Positions 21,762 to 33,230 of a DNA stretch of 64,000 nucleotides are shown here, one piece after another. Both the position numbers and the translations under genes were made by a program. Source of the DNA: Eleusine coracana subsp. coracana (Eukaryota > Streptophyta > Magnoliopsida > Poales > Poaceae); assembly GCA_032690845.1 (NCBI GenBank), contig CM064417.1, positions 23,104,808-23,168,807 of the forward strand, in the 5' to 3' direction. How positions within the stretch are numbered: position 1 is the first letter of the stretch; every line of letters begins with the position of its first letter. Under the pieces are notes generated by a model that was not told the origin of the DNA, did not search any database, and was given only the letters and a program-made list of their open reading frames with translations.

Positions 21762-23385
21762 TCACTCATCCGTGTAAGCATCGTCGTCGTCCTCATCATC
21801 ATCCTGAACCTCCTGGATAACCTGTGTAGCCTGAGTGTAGATACCCCAGGGATCGTCATAAGTACTCATGTCCGGCAGAGGAGTGAACTGAACTGGAGGT
21901 GGAAGCTCAACACTGGTGGTGGCGGCGATGGTCCTCATATCGGTCTGTATCTAAGAGAGAGCCTGCTGCTGCTCTCTAACTGCCACTGCTGTGTCCCGGC
22001 ATATGCAAAACATAGACCTGATGGCTCGGGAGACCTTCGAAGATCGACGGCGAGGGGGAGGGGCAGCACTAGGGTTGGCTGCCTCTCTCACTACTGCTGC
22101 TACTGCTGAACTCTAAGGCACATCTGCAGCTAGAGGGGTGCCACCGTGGGGAGGAGACGCAATAAGAGGAAACTTCTTCGGCGTGACTGAGGGATGCTTG
22201 TGATCACAAATGAACTGACAGCCCACAACACGCAGAATCATCTTCATGATGTAAGGAGCATAGATCAAAGAGGCCTTACTGGTATAGGAGTTATAGAGAA
22301 TCTCTGTCCACATGTTTCAAACACACTGAAAGGCTCTGCTCCCTCTCTCATAGCAAACATCAAGGTCTTGGTGGAACTGAGAATGTGAGTGTGATCCCCC
22401 ACCTTAGGAGTCAAGGTCACCCTGAGCATGTTGTTGAGAACCCGAAAATATGGCTTCATGCCATGATATGAACCAAACTCAACACCATGCTTGGGGTCAG
22501 CATACCTAGCATCATACATGAAACCCCACTCACTATCCTCCTGAGGATTAAACACTGTGGCCTTCACCTTCTCATTATCTGAGTCATCAAATCCAAGAAT
22601 GCGAGCGAAGTTGAAATGGGTGATACTGAACCTATTCCCCTCAATGGTCCAGTGCATCTTGGAATCCAGCTGATTTTCCTCATCCTGCTCAACCCACAAA
22701 GTAGAGTAGAACTGGGCAATGATCTCATCGTTCCAGTGCTGGTGCATGCCCATGATAGCAGTCAAGTTTCTCCTGTCACACTCTGCCTGGATCAGCTCAA
22801 AAGTGGGATCATTGGCTGCTTCCATCCGCTGCCAGTCAATGCACTTCATGGGAACAACTCTGTGAGTAGTCTTCTTGAGAATGTTCTTGTACCAGGACAC
22901 CTGAGTCAAGTCCCAAAATCTGATATCTGAAATCCCTGGATGCTTGGGCTGGGTCCAGGGGTTGGTATGCCTGTACTCCATCTCATCCCTGGACAGAGGT
23001 ACAGGGATCCTGAAGTCCTTAGATACCTGAGGTACCAACATCTAATAAGTGAAGAGGTCTAGATGAGGCTGATAGACCTCATCCTCAGACTCCTCACCCT
23101 CTCCATCACTCTCCTCCTCCTACTGCTCACTCTGCTCTTCCTCTTCTGCCTCCTCTGACTCTTCCTCCTCCTCACTAGGAGAAGGTTGCCGTGGTGGAAG
23201 GGCCTTTCCTTTGCCCTTGCCATGCCCAAGGCCAACACCACGGGAGGTGGTTTGGCTGGAGTCACCGCCTCAGCCTCGCTTGCCTCCCCCACCATGATAG
23301 AGCAATGCGGGAGACGGCGGGATCAAAGTCCTCGTCCGAGTCACTAGGATTGCCCGGATGCTTCTGTCGCTTGCCACCTGCCATC
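21762..23385 (-). pseudogene. third ORF of the SIRE-like element (envelope-like position)
   Basis: The ATG at 23385 gives MAGGKRQKHPGNPSDSDEDF. A frameshift near 23295 and a stop near 23042 interrupt it. The longest piece (22265-23041) contains WYKNILKKTTHRVVPMKCIDW, MHWTIEGNRFSITHFNFARILGF and YHGMKPYFRVLNNMLRVTLTP, which I recognise as the 'putative plant transposon protein' type domain found downstream of pol in these elements. The C-terminus is acidic (DDDEDDDDAYTDE) and stops at 21762. No convincing signal peptide or transmembrane segment is visible, so a true envelope role is not supported. Palindrome arrays lie on both sides. Confidence 0.7.
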
Positions 23386-23454
23386 TGTCAAGGAGAGAAG
23401 AAGTGGTGTGAAAAGATTGCAAGAAAAAACAGTACTGAACTGCTCTCTGGTTTG

Positions 23455-24240
23455 CTCTGATCGGCAGTGCCGGTGGGAGCCATCGACAGTGCCAGTGGGT
23501 CAAACAGAAAGCAGCCCGAGTGAAACTGCTCTCTGGTTGGCCCAACCAGCAGTGCTGATGACTGATATTGGCAGTGTCGATCAGTTCAAACCGACTACTG
23601 CAACAGTCACTTAGGGTTTCTAGATCTCTCGATCGGCAGTGCCGGTGGGGGCCATCGGCAGTGCCGACCGAGGGAGAATCAAACCCTAAATCCACTAAAA
23701 ATTGAGATTTAGCCACTAAAACTTTACCAAATTGCATGGGTGACTAAATTACTCCTAGATGAACATCTCTATCAAGTAAAATTATGCAAAAACATGAGGC
23801 ATTACGAGATTAAAAAGATGGAGATTTTCAAAAATACCTTCAAAAAGGTCCTTCAAATCCGGGAGGAGATGGAGGAGGGAAGGCCTAGGAGATGATTTGA
23901 TCCACTCCCCGCTTGATTCCACGAAGATTAGCAATTTTTTGAGTGGATTGACTTGGGTTAGGGTTAGAGAGGAGAGAGGGGCGAGTTGGGTCTGGAAACT
24001 AAGAAGAGGGCTCGATCCCGTGAGGGGACCGAGTCAATTTCAAACTTCTAGACCCCGCATCGGTAGTGCCGGTGTTGAGAATCGACAGTGCTGGTGCAGG
24101 TCAACACACAGATCCAGTCCCCCATCGGCAGTGCCGGTGGTGAGCATCGGCAGTGTCGATGAGGGCTGCCCGAGGGACAAAAATCCCAGATAGAGGGCTC
24201 TCTCTGTTGGACACTTGACCGGCAGTGCCGATCCTCTGAA
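23455..24240. repeat. internal array of CGGCAGTGCCG palindromes
   Basis: The same word as in the LTRs occurs here in pairs about 22 bp apart: at about 23461 and 23483, 23632 and 23654, 24062 and 24084, 24124 and 24146, with a single copy near 24222. These lie between pol and the third ORF start, outside the LTRs. Confidence 0.8.
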
Positions 24241-24478
24241 GATCAGACAAGACAGAGGAAATTAGAGGGGAATTTTCAAAATAATATTTTGATGGACAGG
24301 GGGAGATCTTGACATCCTATGGTCAGCCAACAATCAACATCTCATAACAATGACCATATTTTGACAAGATTTGATCTAGAGATCAAACTTAGCACCAATA
24401 GCAAAAATAATAGACTTTTGACATAAAACAATGATTTTTGCAATAATGAAACAATTACCATTCAGATGTGCACATCCT

Positions 24479-27400
24479 CTACATCACATTGCTAGAGTCA
24501 AGAATATTTAGTTCACTCCTAAGATAGCAAAATCTCTTCTCATCTTGGGGCTTGGTGAATATATCAGCTAGTTGATCTTCGGTTCGCACATAACTAACTT
24601 CTATATCCCCCTTTATAGAATGATCTCTCAAGAAGTGGTGGCGAATATCTATATGCTTTGTGCATGAATGCTCAACGGGGTTATAAGCAAGCTTTATGGC
24701 ACTCTCATTATCACATAGGAGAGGAACACGACTCAATTTGTAACCGTAGTCCCTTAGAATTTGTCTCATCCAAAGTAGCTGTGCACAACAACTACCGGCT
24801 GTAACATACTCTGCTTCGGCCATGGAAAGTGCAACAGAATTTTGTTTCTTGGATGACCATGACACTAGAGACCTACCTAAAAATTGGCATGTCCCGGAGG
24901 TTCTCTTTTTATCTACCTTATCCCTGGCATAATCCGCATCGGAATAGCCCAATTGAACCCTTGGGGTACCAAAGCCCTAGGTTGGGTCTGTGAACCAAAT
25001 ATCTCAATATTCTCTTAACGGCCACCATGTGACACTCCATAGGAGCGACTTGAAAACGTGCACACATATACACACTAAGCATGATGTTAGGCCTAGATGC
25101 ACAAAGATAAAGCAAAGAGCCTATTATGGAGCGATATACCTTTTGATCAATGGGTTTATCCTTTTTTGTTGAGGTCGAGGTGGCCATTAGTTGGCATGTG
25201 AGTTTTGATGGGATTTGCCTTGTCCATGTCAAATTTCTTCAATAAGTCTTGTGTGTACTTTGCTTGACATATGAAGGTGCCCTCCTTTAGTTGCTTCACT
25301 TGGAAGCCTAGAAAGAATGTCAATTCTCCCATCATGGACATCTCGAACCTCTTGGTCATTATCTTGCTAAATTCATCACAAAAGGTTTGGTTAGTAGAAC
25401 CAAATATAATATCATCGATATATATTTGGCATATAAAGATATCATCACCAAAACACTTAGTGAAGAGGGTTGCATCGGCCTTGCCAATGACAAAACCCTT
25501 TTTAACAAGAAAATCCCTAAGGCATTCATACCATGCTCTTGGGGCTTGCTTAAGCCCATAGAGCGTCTTATGGAGTTTATAAACATGGTTAGGATACTTA
25601 GGATCTTTAAAGCCCGGTGGTTGCTCCACATACACCTCTTCCTTGATTGGCCCATTTAGGAATGCACTTTTCACATCCATTTGATACAACTTAAAATCAT
25701 GGTAAGTAGCAAAAGAAAGTAATATTCTAATAGATTCAAGCCTTGCTACGGGGGCATAAGTTTCATCAAAATCCAAACCTTCCACTTGTGAGTACCTCTT
25801 TGCCATGAGCCTTGCCTTGTTTCTTGTCACAACACCATCTTTATTTTGTTTATTACAGAACACCCATTTTGTGCCCACTACATTCTTTTTCTTTGGCCTT
25901 TCCTCCAATGTCCACACTTCATTTCTTGTGAAGTTGTTCAATTCTTCTTGCATGGCCATCACCCAATCCAAATCCTCAAGTGCTTGTTCTACCCTAAATG
26001 GCTCCATAGAAGAGACAAAGGAGTAATGTTCACAAAAATTACTAACTCGAGATCTAGTGATTACCCCCTTGTCAATATCTCCAAGAATTTGCTCGACGGG
26101 GTGATCACGTTGTACATTTTGATGCACTTTTGGGTGTGGTGGATGTGAGCTTTCTTGACCACCATCTTTATCAACCTCTTCATCATGTCTTTGGGAATCA
26201 TTACTTGATGCTTGTTCATGATCCCCAACATCTTGATCTTGACCACTTGCGTGATCTATTTCTTCATTCTCATGATGGTTTTGTCTTGAGGGAGAGGGTT
26301 GATTTTCAATACTTGATGTTTCTTATGGTCTCACATCACCAATGGTCATTCTTTTTATTGCATTTTTAGGGGCTTCATCATCTACATCATCATTAAGAAC
26401 TTGCTCCCCTTGAGAGCCATTAGATTCATCAAATGTCACGTCACATGAAATTTCAACACAACGAGTGGTTTTGTTGAACACACGATAGGCACGAACATTC
26501 GACCCATAACCAAGCAAGAAACCTTCATCATTCATCAACTTTTGGAGCAAACTTAGAAGTCTTGGGTTTCTTGTTTAGCATAAAGCATTTGCTCCCAAAA
26601 ACACGAAAGTAGGAAATATTAGGCTTGTTACCGGTTAGTAGCTCATATGGTGTTTTCTTCAATAGTCGATGGAGATAGAACCGGTTGGAGTCATGACATG
26701 CGGTGTTGACGGCTTCGTCCCAAAAACGGTCGGACGTCTTGTAGTTATAAAGCATTGTTCTTACCATCTCAATGAGCGTGCGGTTCTTTCTTTCGGCTAC
26801 CCCATTTTGTTGAGGAGAGTAGGGTGCCAAAAATTCATGCTTGATGCCTTCTTCATCAAGATACTCTTCAACTTGAGTGTTCTTGACTTCGGTGCCGTTG
26901 CCACTCCTTATTTTCTTGATCTTGACTTCATATTCATTTTGTGCTCTTTTCATGAATGTCTTGAGCACATCTTTTACCTCATCTTTATCATGCAAAAAGA
27001 ATACCCACGTGAAGCGAGAAAAGTCATCAATAATTACAAGACCATATTTGTTACCACCAATACTTATGTAGGAGACGGGGCCGAAGAGGTCCATGTGCAA
27101 CATCTCCAATGGCCTTGTGCTGGTCATCGCATTCTTGGCAGGGTGTGATGCTCCAACTTATTTTCCCGCTTGGCATGCACTACAAATTTTATCCTACTCA
27201 AAGCAAACATCGGTTAGTCCTATGATGTGGCCTCCCTTTTGGAGTTTGTGAAGATTTCTCATACCAATATGGGCTAGCCTTCTATGCCACAACCACCCCA
27301 TGTTAGACTTTGCTAATAAGCATGTACCAAGTCTAGCTTCATCCGTGGAGAAGTCCACAACATAAAGCTTTACTTTAAGCACACCCTTAAAAGCAACCGA

Positions 27401-27685
27401 GCCATCACTCCTCTTATAGACGGTCACACCACATTCGTTGAACAAACAATCATAGCCCATTTTACAAAATTGCAAAATGGACAAAAGATTGAAGTCAACG
27501 TGATCAACAAGCATAACCTTAGAAAGAGAGTACGAAGGAGTGAGAGGGACTTTACCATAACCTAGTACTTGTCCCATACCATTGTCACCAAATGTGATGT
27601 ACTCATTTTTGTTGTGACTTGGCTCGAATGACTTGAACATCTTTTTGTCTCCGGCCATATGATTGGTGCATCCACTATCAATCAC
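24479..27685 (-). pseudogene. pol of the SIRE-like element (PR-IN-RT-RNase H)
   Basis: Read on the minus strand. Protease: WVIDSGCTNHMAG near 27680. GAG-pre-integrase: WLWHRRLAHIGMRNLHKL near 27290. Integrase core: LHMDLFGP, IIDDFSRFTWVFF and SPQQNGVAERKNRTL; the second catalytic site reads RSGNGTEVKN where this family normally has Asp in place of that first Gly. RT: MDVKSAFLNG, LYGLKQAPRAWYE and the catalytic YIDDIIFG, in 25156-26127. RNase H: YSDADYARD and CDNESAIKLAYNPVEHSCTK, in 24479-24952. Breaks occur near 27190 (zinc-binding region), 26528, 26320 and 25170. Copia domain order is clear. The element cannot be autonomous. Confidence 0.9.
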
Positions 27686-27724
27686 CCAACTTGACCCTCT
27701 GGAGACATAGTCCTACAAAATAAA

Positions 27725-29962
27725 TTAAGCTTTGTTTTTAGGTACCCAAATTTGCTTGGGTCCTTTCACATTAGTTATAAGCACTTTGGACACCCACACA
27801 CAAGTCTTTGGCCTCTTGTTGTGTGGACCAACATATTTAGTAAAGACACGACCATGCATGTTTCTCATGAGCACATAAGAGGCATCAAAATCATGAAAGA
27901 GTGCACATGAGGTGTTAGGCACATTAGCATGAAAATCATTAACAAAAGAAGTTTGGTTAGTTTTATTGTTTTTGGATTGCTTCTTTTGATAAGATCCTTC
28001 CTTGGTGAACTTGAGGAATTCCTTCCCTTTCTTGTTCTCCCTAGCATTGTGCTTAGCACCCTTAACATAACCAATGCCATCCATGACATGTGGCATTCTA
28101 GTATATGAGTACGCACCTCTTGCATACTTTGCCTTCTCATTATCAACAACATTTTTCTCATGTTGTATTTTGCTTTCAAGAGCCTTTACTTGCTTGTTTA
28201 AATCATCAATCTATCTAACATTAGTAGCACAAGCATCAACATCAATATTATAGCATCTATCACATCCTTTGCTAGTGGAAGCATGAGAGGAATTATTTGA
28301 GGACGATGTGAAAGTTGAAAGAATCCTATATTGTTCTTCAAGAGACTTATAAGTCTTTTCCAAATCCTCATACTTCTCTTGAAGTTCATCTTTAGTGCTC
28401 TTAACATTCTCACAAGTATTCTCAATTTTAGTGAGAGACATAGTTAGGTCATTATTTTTCTTTCTCTCTTCTTCTAGGAGCTTCTCTAATTTAAGGTTTC
28501 TTTTCTTTTTAAGAATAAGCAAGTCTTCTTGTTTCTCAAGTAGCTCCTCTTGCCTATCATTTTCTTTCTTTTGTTTTTCAAGTAATTCCATAAATTCAAG
28601 CATTTTAGGAAGTGAAGCATTAACATCATCATCATCATCATCACTACTACTAGCATAAGAGGAACGGTTGTGTTTAGATTTTGTTACCTTCGATCCTCTT
28701 GCCATGTGACACTTGTGAGTGTTGTCATCATCATCATCACTGAAGCTCCCAAATAGAAAAGTGTTGGTGGGAGTGACGCCAATGGCAAGTGTAGCAATGC
28801 CTCCCTCATCTGAGTCGGAATTCCATTCTTGGCCAATGTGAGCTTCACCTCTTCTATGCTTCTTGTACTTCTTGTCTTTCTTCTGATGTTTGTCCTTCCT
28901 TCTTTCTTCCTTGTTCTTCTTCTTTGGACATTCCGCATGAAATGTCCTTCATCACCACATTCATAGCAAGTTCTCTTTGACTTTCTTGCTTTGCCTTTAT
29001 CATGGCTTTTCTTCTTATAGCCATCTTTATTAAGGAATGACTTGAATCTTCTCACAAGTAAAGCCATCTCATCATCACTATTTTCATCACTAGAGTCAAC
29101 CACTTTCTTCTTCCTCCTCTCTTGCTTTTCTCGTGTAGCATTGAGTGCTACATTATTTTTGTTACCATTTGCTACCTCAATTTGCTTGATCAAGGAATTT
29201 ATCTTGATCATTTTGTTGCTTTTGGGAAAGAATTCCCGAGCACTTCATCGGTGGAGAATGTTTTGAAGTTGTCCTTCTCTCTAATGTTTGAGCAAATGTT
29301 GCTATCCCATGGTCTCAATGCTTGTAGTAGTGTCTTGTTGATATCCAAGTCGGTCATTCTAGCTCCTAGTGCTCTTCTTTGATTTACAATTCTCATGAGC
29401 CTATCATGAACTTCTTTTGGGCCTTCTCCCGGACCCATGATGAACAAGTTGAACTCATTTTGTAATTCTTCAAGTCTTGCATCTTTAACGGAATCAATAC
29501 CCTCATAGATAACCTCAAGTTTTCTCTATAGTTGGTTGGCATTCTTTATTCCGGCTACCTTGTCATACTCGATGCACTAAGTGCGGAAACAATTGCACTA
29601 GCAGCCACGACATTGTGATGAATATTGATTTGATCCTTGCGGGTTGGATTGTCTCTATTTTCCCACAAGAAACCATTCTCGGTTATACTTCCAACATAAG
29701 GTCTCATGGATTCCAAATACATCGTCATCTTGCATTTTCAATGATCATAAAATTGTCCAGCAAAGTAGGGGAGTCTACCGGACCCTTGCCCAATGCGATC
29801 TTCTATGAGATCATCATAATCAAACATGACATTGTTGTAGGTTTTTGGTAGCCCATCTTTGTCAATATCTTCAGTCCTTGGATTTTCTCTAAATACATCA
29901 TCCTCGGTCCCTGCTCCGGATGTTCCACTAGGCGGAATTCCCTTTGTCATCTTTATCTTCAA
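27725..29962 (-). pseudogene. gag of the SIRE-like element
   Basis: The start is near 29962 (MKIKMTKGIPPSGT). Text then runs through several frames: YFAGQFYDH, LFIMGPGEGPKEVHDRLMRIVN and MTDLDINKTLLQALRPWDS, the last in the UBN2 region. A zinc knuckle at about 28940-28980 reads CYECGDEGHF, after which the frame slips by one base and the last Cys is out of frame. A coiled coil rich in Glu/Lys/Leu follows (28211-28705), then a basic C-terminal part (to 27725) ending in the WVPKNKA tail. It is broken by at least four shifts or stops. Confidence 0.85.
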
Positions 29963-29984
29963 GCAGTTAAGCCTTCAAGAAGAT

Positions 29985-30000
29985 TCTGCTCTAATACCAA
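29985..30000 (-). other. primer binding site of the SIRE-like element
   Basis: On the minus strand this reads TTGGTATTAGAGCAGA, just inside the right LTR. It is close to the initiator tRNA-Met PBS (TGGTATCAGAGC), with one mismatch. It fixes the right LTR as the 5' LTR. Confidence 0.88.
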
Positions 30001-30001
30001 T

Positions 30002-31708
30002 TGAAAGTTGCCTAGAGGGGAGGGGGGGGGGGTGAATAGGCAAATCTAAAAATCCTGCGAAATTGGACTTAAACAAATTTATTAGACAGACTGGCAATGC
30101 CGGTGATGGTGATCGGCAGTGCCGATGGGCGATCGGTAGTGCTGATGGATGAGCAGACAGTCATGTGAAAACTAGGTTTAAGTGGTTTCATGGTTACTAT
30201 GTGATAATTGACTACAACAGTAGAATAAAAGGAACACTATGACAATAGGAAATAGCAAAACAAGGGCTACTCAAGTAGATCTAGCAATTTAAGTAAATTC
30301 AAGAACAAACCCTAGATAATGAGTAATTAAACAACAAGTAAATAAAAGAGCACACGGAGACACAAGGTTTGTTACCGAAGTTTAGGCTCACAAAGAACCC
30401 TACTTCTCCATTGAGAAGTCCACAAAGGATTGGGTCTCTTTCAACCCTATTCTCACTCAAGCGATCACAAAGATCGAGCTCGAGTTCTCCACTAGCAAAT
30501 CCCTTGCGGGATGGGTGATACAAACTTCCCGAGTTGTCACCACACAAGTTGGGAGCTCTTCGGGCACCTCTAACCGTCTAGGAGCAAATCTCCAAGAGTA
30601 ACAAGCACAAGTTACAAAGATGATTAAATCGAATGCTCAAGAGTGGAGGGGTGCTCTTTTCACTAGGAATCAATGGCTCACTCAAACCCTAGCTCAAGGA
30701 TGAAGCTTGGACTTGGAGAGGGAGAGTGAGGAGAGTGAAGCTCAAAGGTACCAAATGATTTTCGGGTTAGAGAGAGAGGGCACGAAGTGGGGTGAGAGCC
30801 TTTTATATAAGGGGCTCAAAAAGAGCCATTGGCCTGTCTGGACACCCCACACCGGTACTACCGATCAAGTCATCGGCACTGCCGGTAGGGTTTCTGACAC
30901 ACTGTCATAGATCTACAGGCAAGGATTCAGCCCTCATTGGCACTGCCGATGAGACAAGTGATCTCTGGAGACCTTGACCGGCACTACCGATCAAGAAGAC
31001 CGGCACTACCGATCGCAGTCAGCTAGAGAGCCCGAGGGGTGACAGTCTCTTTGGAGATGGGACCAGCACTACCGATCAGGGGACCGGCACTGCCGATCAG
31101 AGGATCAACACTGCTGATGAGCTACAGGCTGAGCCAGACAGAAAGAGTGGCTCTCTGGTAGAACCGAGCGGCACTGCCGATCAGGGTGATCGGCACTGTC
31201 GATGAGCTACAATCAGAGACCCAGAGAGAACAGCCTTCTCTATATGGAGCGACCGGCACTGCCGATGAGGCCATCGACACTGCCGATGATGACAAGACAG
31301 AAGCCAGAGAAGTGTCTGGGCATCACAGCGCTCTGGGAGAGGGGACCGGCATTGCCGGTGAGGACCACCGGCACTGCCGATGAAGGCAAAAATAGAGGGC
31401 GACAGAAATGGAATTTATGGGAAATTTGAGCATTTGACTCTACCAAATTTGTAAATTATACCCCTCTTAATAGTACGGTTTACCTTTACTCAAGATTAGA
31501 AATTAAAACAACATGAATCCTTTATTCTTGAGTGAATTTTGGACTTTCAACTTGAGGCAAATGAGTATCTTCTTCTTTTTGTTTCAATGCATTTCATTCA
31601 TCAATTGAGATAGTCATCTACACACATACTCAATAAAAGCATTAGTCCATTCTTAATTGTATTGATGCCAATCATCAAAATAAAATTAGGGGCCTAGATG
31701 CACTTTTA
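30002..31708 (-). repeat. 5' LTR of the SIRE-like element
   Basis: It starts TGAAAGTTGCCTAGAGG and ends GATGCACTTTTA on the plus strand, 1707 bp against 1712 bp in its partner. It contains a G/A-rich run at about 30017-30031 and the palindrome array at 30850-31385. It is followed by GGGGG. Confidence 0.92.
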
Positions 31709-32024
31709 GGGGGCTAAGCGGGTGGAGGTGGACGACGTGGTGCGCGCGGCGACGGACGAATCGTCAGAGGCGGGCAGCCCGCGCAGGCAGAGCTCAATCT
31801 ATTTCTTGATTAGAGACCGACTGGTGGGTCCCATGTGTCATAGGAAAATGAGAGTCCAAGAATTAGAAGTACTGCTTGAGTTGATAAAACAAATTAGGTT
31901 ACTAAAAGTGGGACCCGGCTCTCAAATGTATAAATGAGAGGCAACATTTGAGAGGTGCCATGGGAGATGCTCTTACTTACGACCCATTTGGATGTCGACA
32001 ACAATATCATCAACTGGACATTGA

Positions 32025-32737
32025 CACTGCGTTTGGATGTCGACATTTGGGGTCGGAATTCGGAATTGGCATTGCCTACCCCCAATGCCGTTGTTTGGAT
32101 GTACGTGGAATTGACGCGCTGAATCGAAGCGAATGCCGAGCCGTTTCTGCTACTACGCACGCAGCGCTCCACCAAATCGGAACCCCCTCACTTGGAATTG
32201 GAGTGAATTTGGTGACCTCGAGTCGCGTACCCATCCTCGTGTCCATCCCTCTCCTCCCTTCCTCCTCCCTCCTCTAGCAACCTTGACGGCGAGCTCCTCC
32301 CTTCCTAGCGGTGCCGCCCCTCTCCTCCCACCTCCGGCGCGGTGCCCTCTCCTCCTACCCTCCCTCGGCATGACACCCCTCTCCTCCGTCCTCCTTCGAT
32401 CGTGCTGCCCCTCTCCTTCCTCCTCCCTCCCTCCTCCGGCATGGGCTCGAGCTGCAGCGCGTGAAGATGGAGTCCAGGAACCCATGGCGGCTAGCGGCAA
32501 GCGGTCACCGGGGACCGACGGGGCGAGTCCACAAGTGATGGTGGATGAGATTTCAATTATATCTTTTTTCACATCCAAACAGAAATTGAATTGGAATGCT
32601 TCCATGAATTCTAAAAGGCAATGCAAAGTCATCCAAACAATGGAATTTGAATTGCAGGCCAATGCAATATCACAATGGATTTGGCATTGAAATGAATTCA
32701 ATGCCAAGGTCTCCAATGTCGACTTCCAAACGCAGCC
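32025..32737. mobile_element. TIR element of about 0.7 kb, class unclear
   Basis: The left end ACTGCGTTTGGATGTCGACA and the right end, reverse-complemented as GCTGCGTTTGGAAGTCGACA, form clear terminal inverted repeats, with repeated GGCATTG/CAATGCC words inside each end. The middle is C/T-rich and GC-rich, unlike the ends. A partial third copy of the terminus (atttggatgtcgacaaca) lies at 31986. I could not define a target duplication, so the superfamily is open. Open frames in the middle are not recognised. Confidence 0.6.
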
Positions 32738-33230
32738 TGAAAGTTTTCAGACTTAAATTCAAGTTGAGATTTCTTTTAAGAAAAAAACTGATAATTTTTT
32801 TAGATAATGGAACAAAATAAGTCCCAACTTCTACATTCCAAAGGAACACACACAACTGTCCATTACAAAAGATTACTTAAACTCGAATTTTAAATGGAAT
32901 AACAACAAACTCGAAAATGCATAAAGTTATAGGAAAGAACTAAGGCTAAGCTTCAATTCTATTCCTAAATTTCCAACCAAATTGCGCAAAGACTTCCATA
33001 ACGACTGTCTCCAACCGCCGACAACCATCCTTAAAACAAGGTCTCTCATCCTCCTTATGTAGCAAGGACCATTGACAGATCCAATATGTGCTCCTGAAAA
33101 TGACGTGCAACCAAGAGTTAGTATTAGTTCCTTTGAATACCATATCATTTCTATTCAACCACATTGCCCAACATAGAGCTGTAGTACCTAACAAAATTTG
33201 GTTTTTAAGCAATGGTCGAAAGCCATGAAG

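Larger units (their letters stand above)
19529..31708 (-). mobile_element. Ty1/copia retrotransposon, SIRE/Maximus-like
   Basis: This is a complete-length but decayed 12.2-kb element in minus orientation. It has two 1.7-kb LTRs, an initiator-Met-type PBS inside the right LTR, gag with a long coiled-coil tail, copia-order pol (PR-IN-RT-RNase H), a third ORF in the envelope-like position, and a PPT inside the left LTR. It is flanked by perfect 5-bp duplications GGGGG at 19524-19528 and 31709-31713. The order, size and third ORF fit the SIRE (Maximus) lineage. The LTRs differ at roughly one base in twenty by eye, plus small indels, so the insertion is not recent. Confidence 0.93.
18814..31972. 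mobile_element. candidate Pack-MULE, split by the SIRE-type element
   Basis: The pieces are 18814-19528 and 31714-31972. The left end (GCTCTTAAATCCCC, then CTCTCAAG and CTCTCAAC) and the right end read in reverse (GAGCATCTCCCATGG, then CTCTCAAATG and CTCTCATT, then GGGTCCCAC) have the look of grass Mutator termini, including a shared TGGGTCCC/CGGGTCCC word. Possible 9-bp duplications are TTAGTTAGG (18805-18813) and TTACTTACG (31973-31981), 7 of 9 matching. The interior is GC-rich, unlike the termini, which is typical of captured host sequence. A minus-strand frame at 18950-19375 and a plus-strand frame ending at the insertion site are both open, but neither is recognised. The two halves become contiguous if the SIRE element is removed. 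Confidence 0.45.

Noticed and set aside
32153..32716. 187-codon minus-strand frame in the TIR element
   Set aside because: Composition is driven by C/T-rich DNA. There is no family resemblance, and the frame runs into the terminal repeats.
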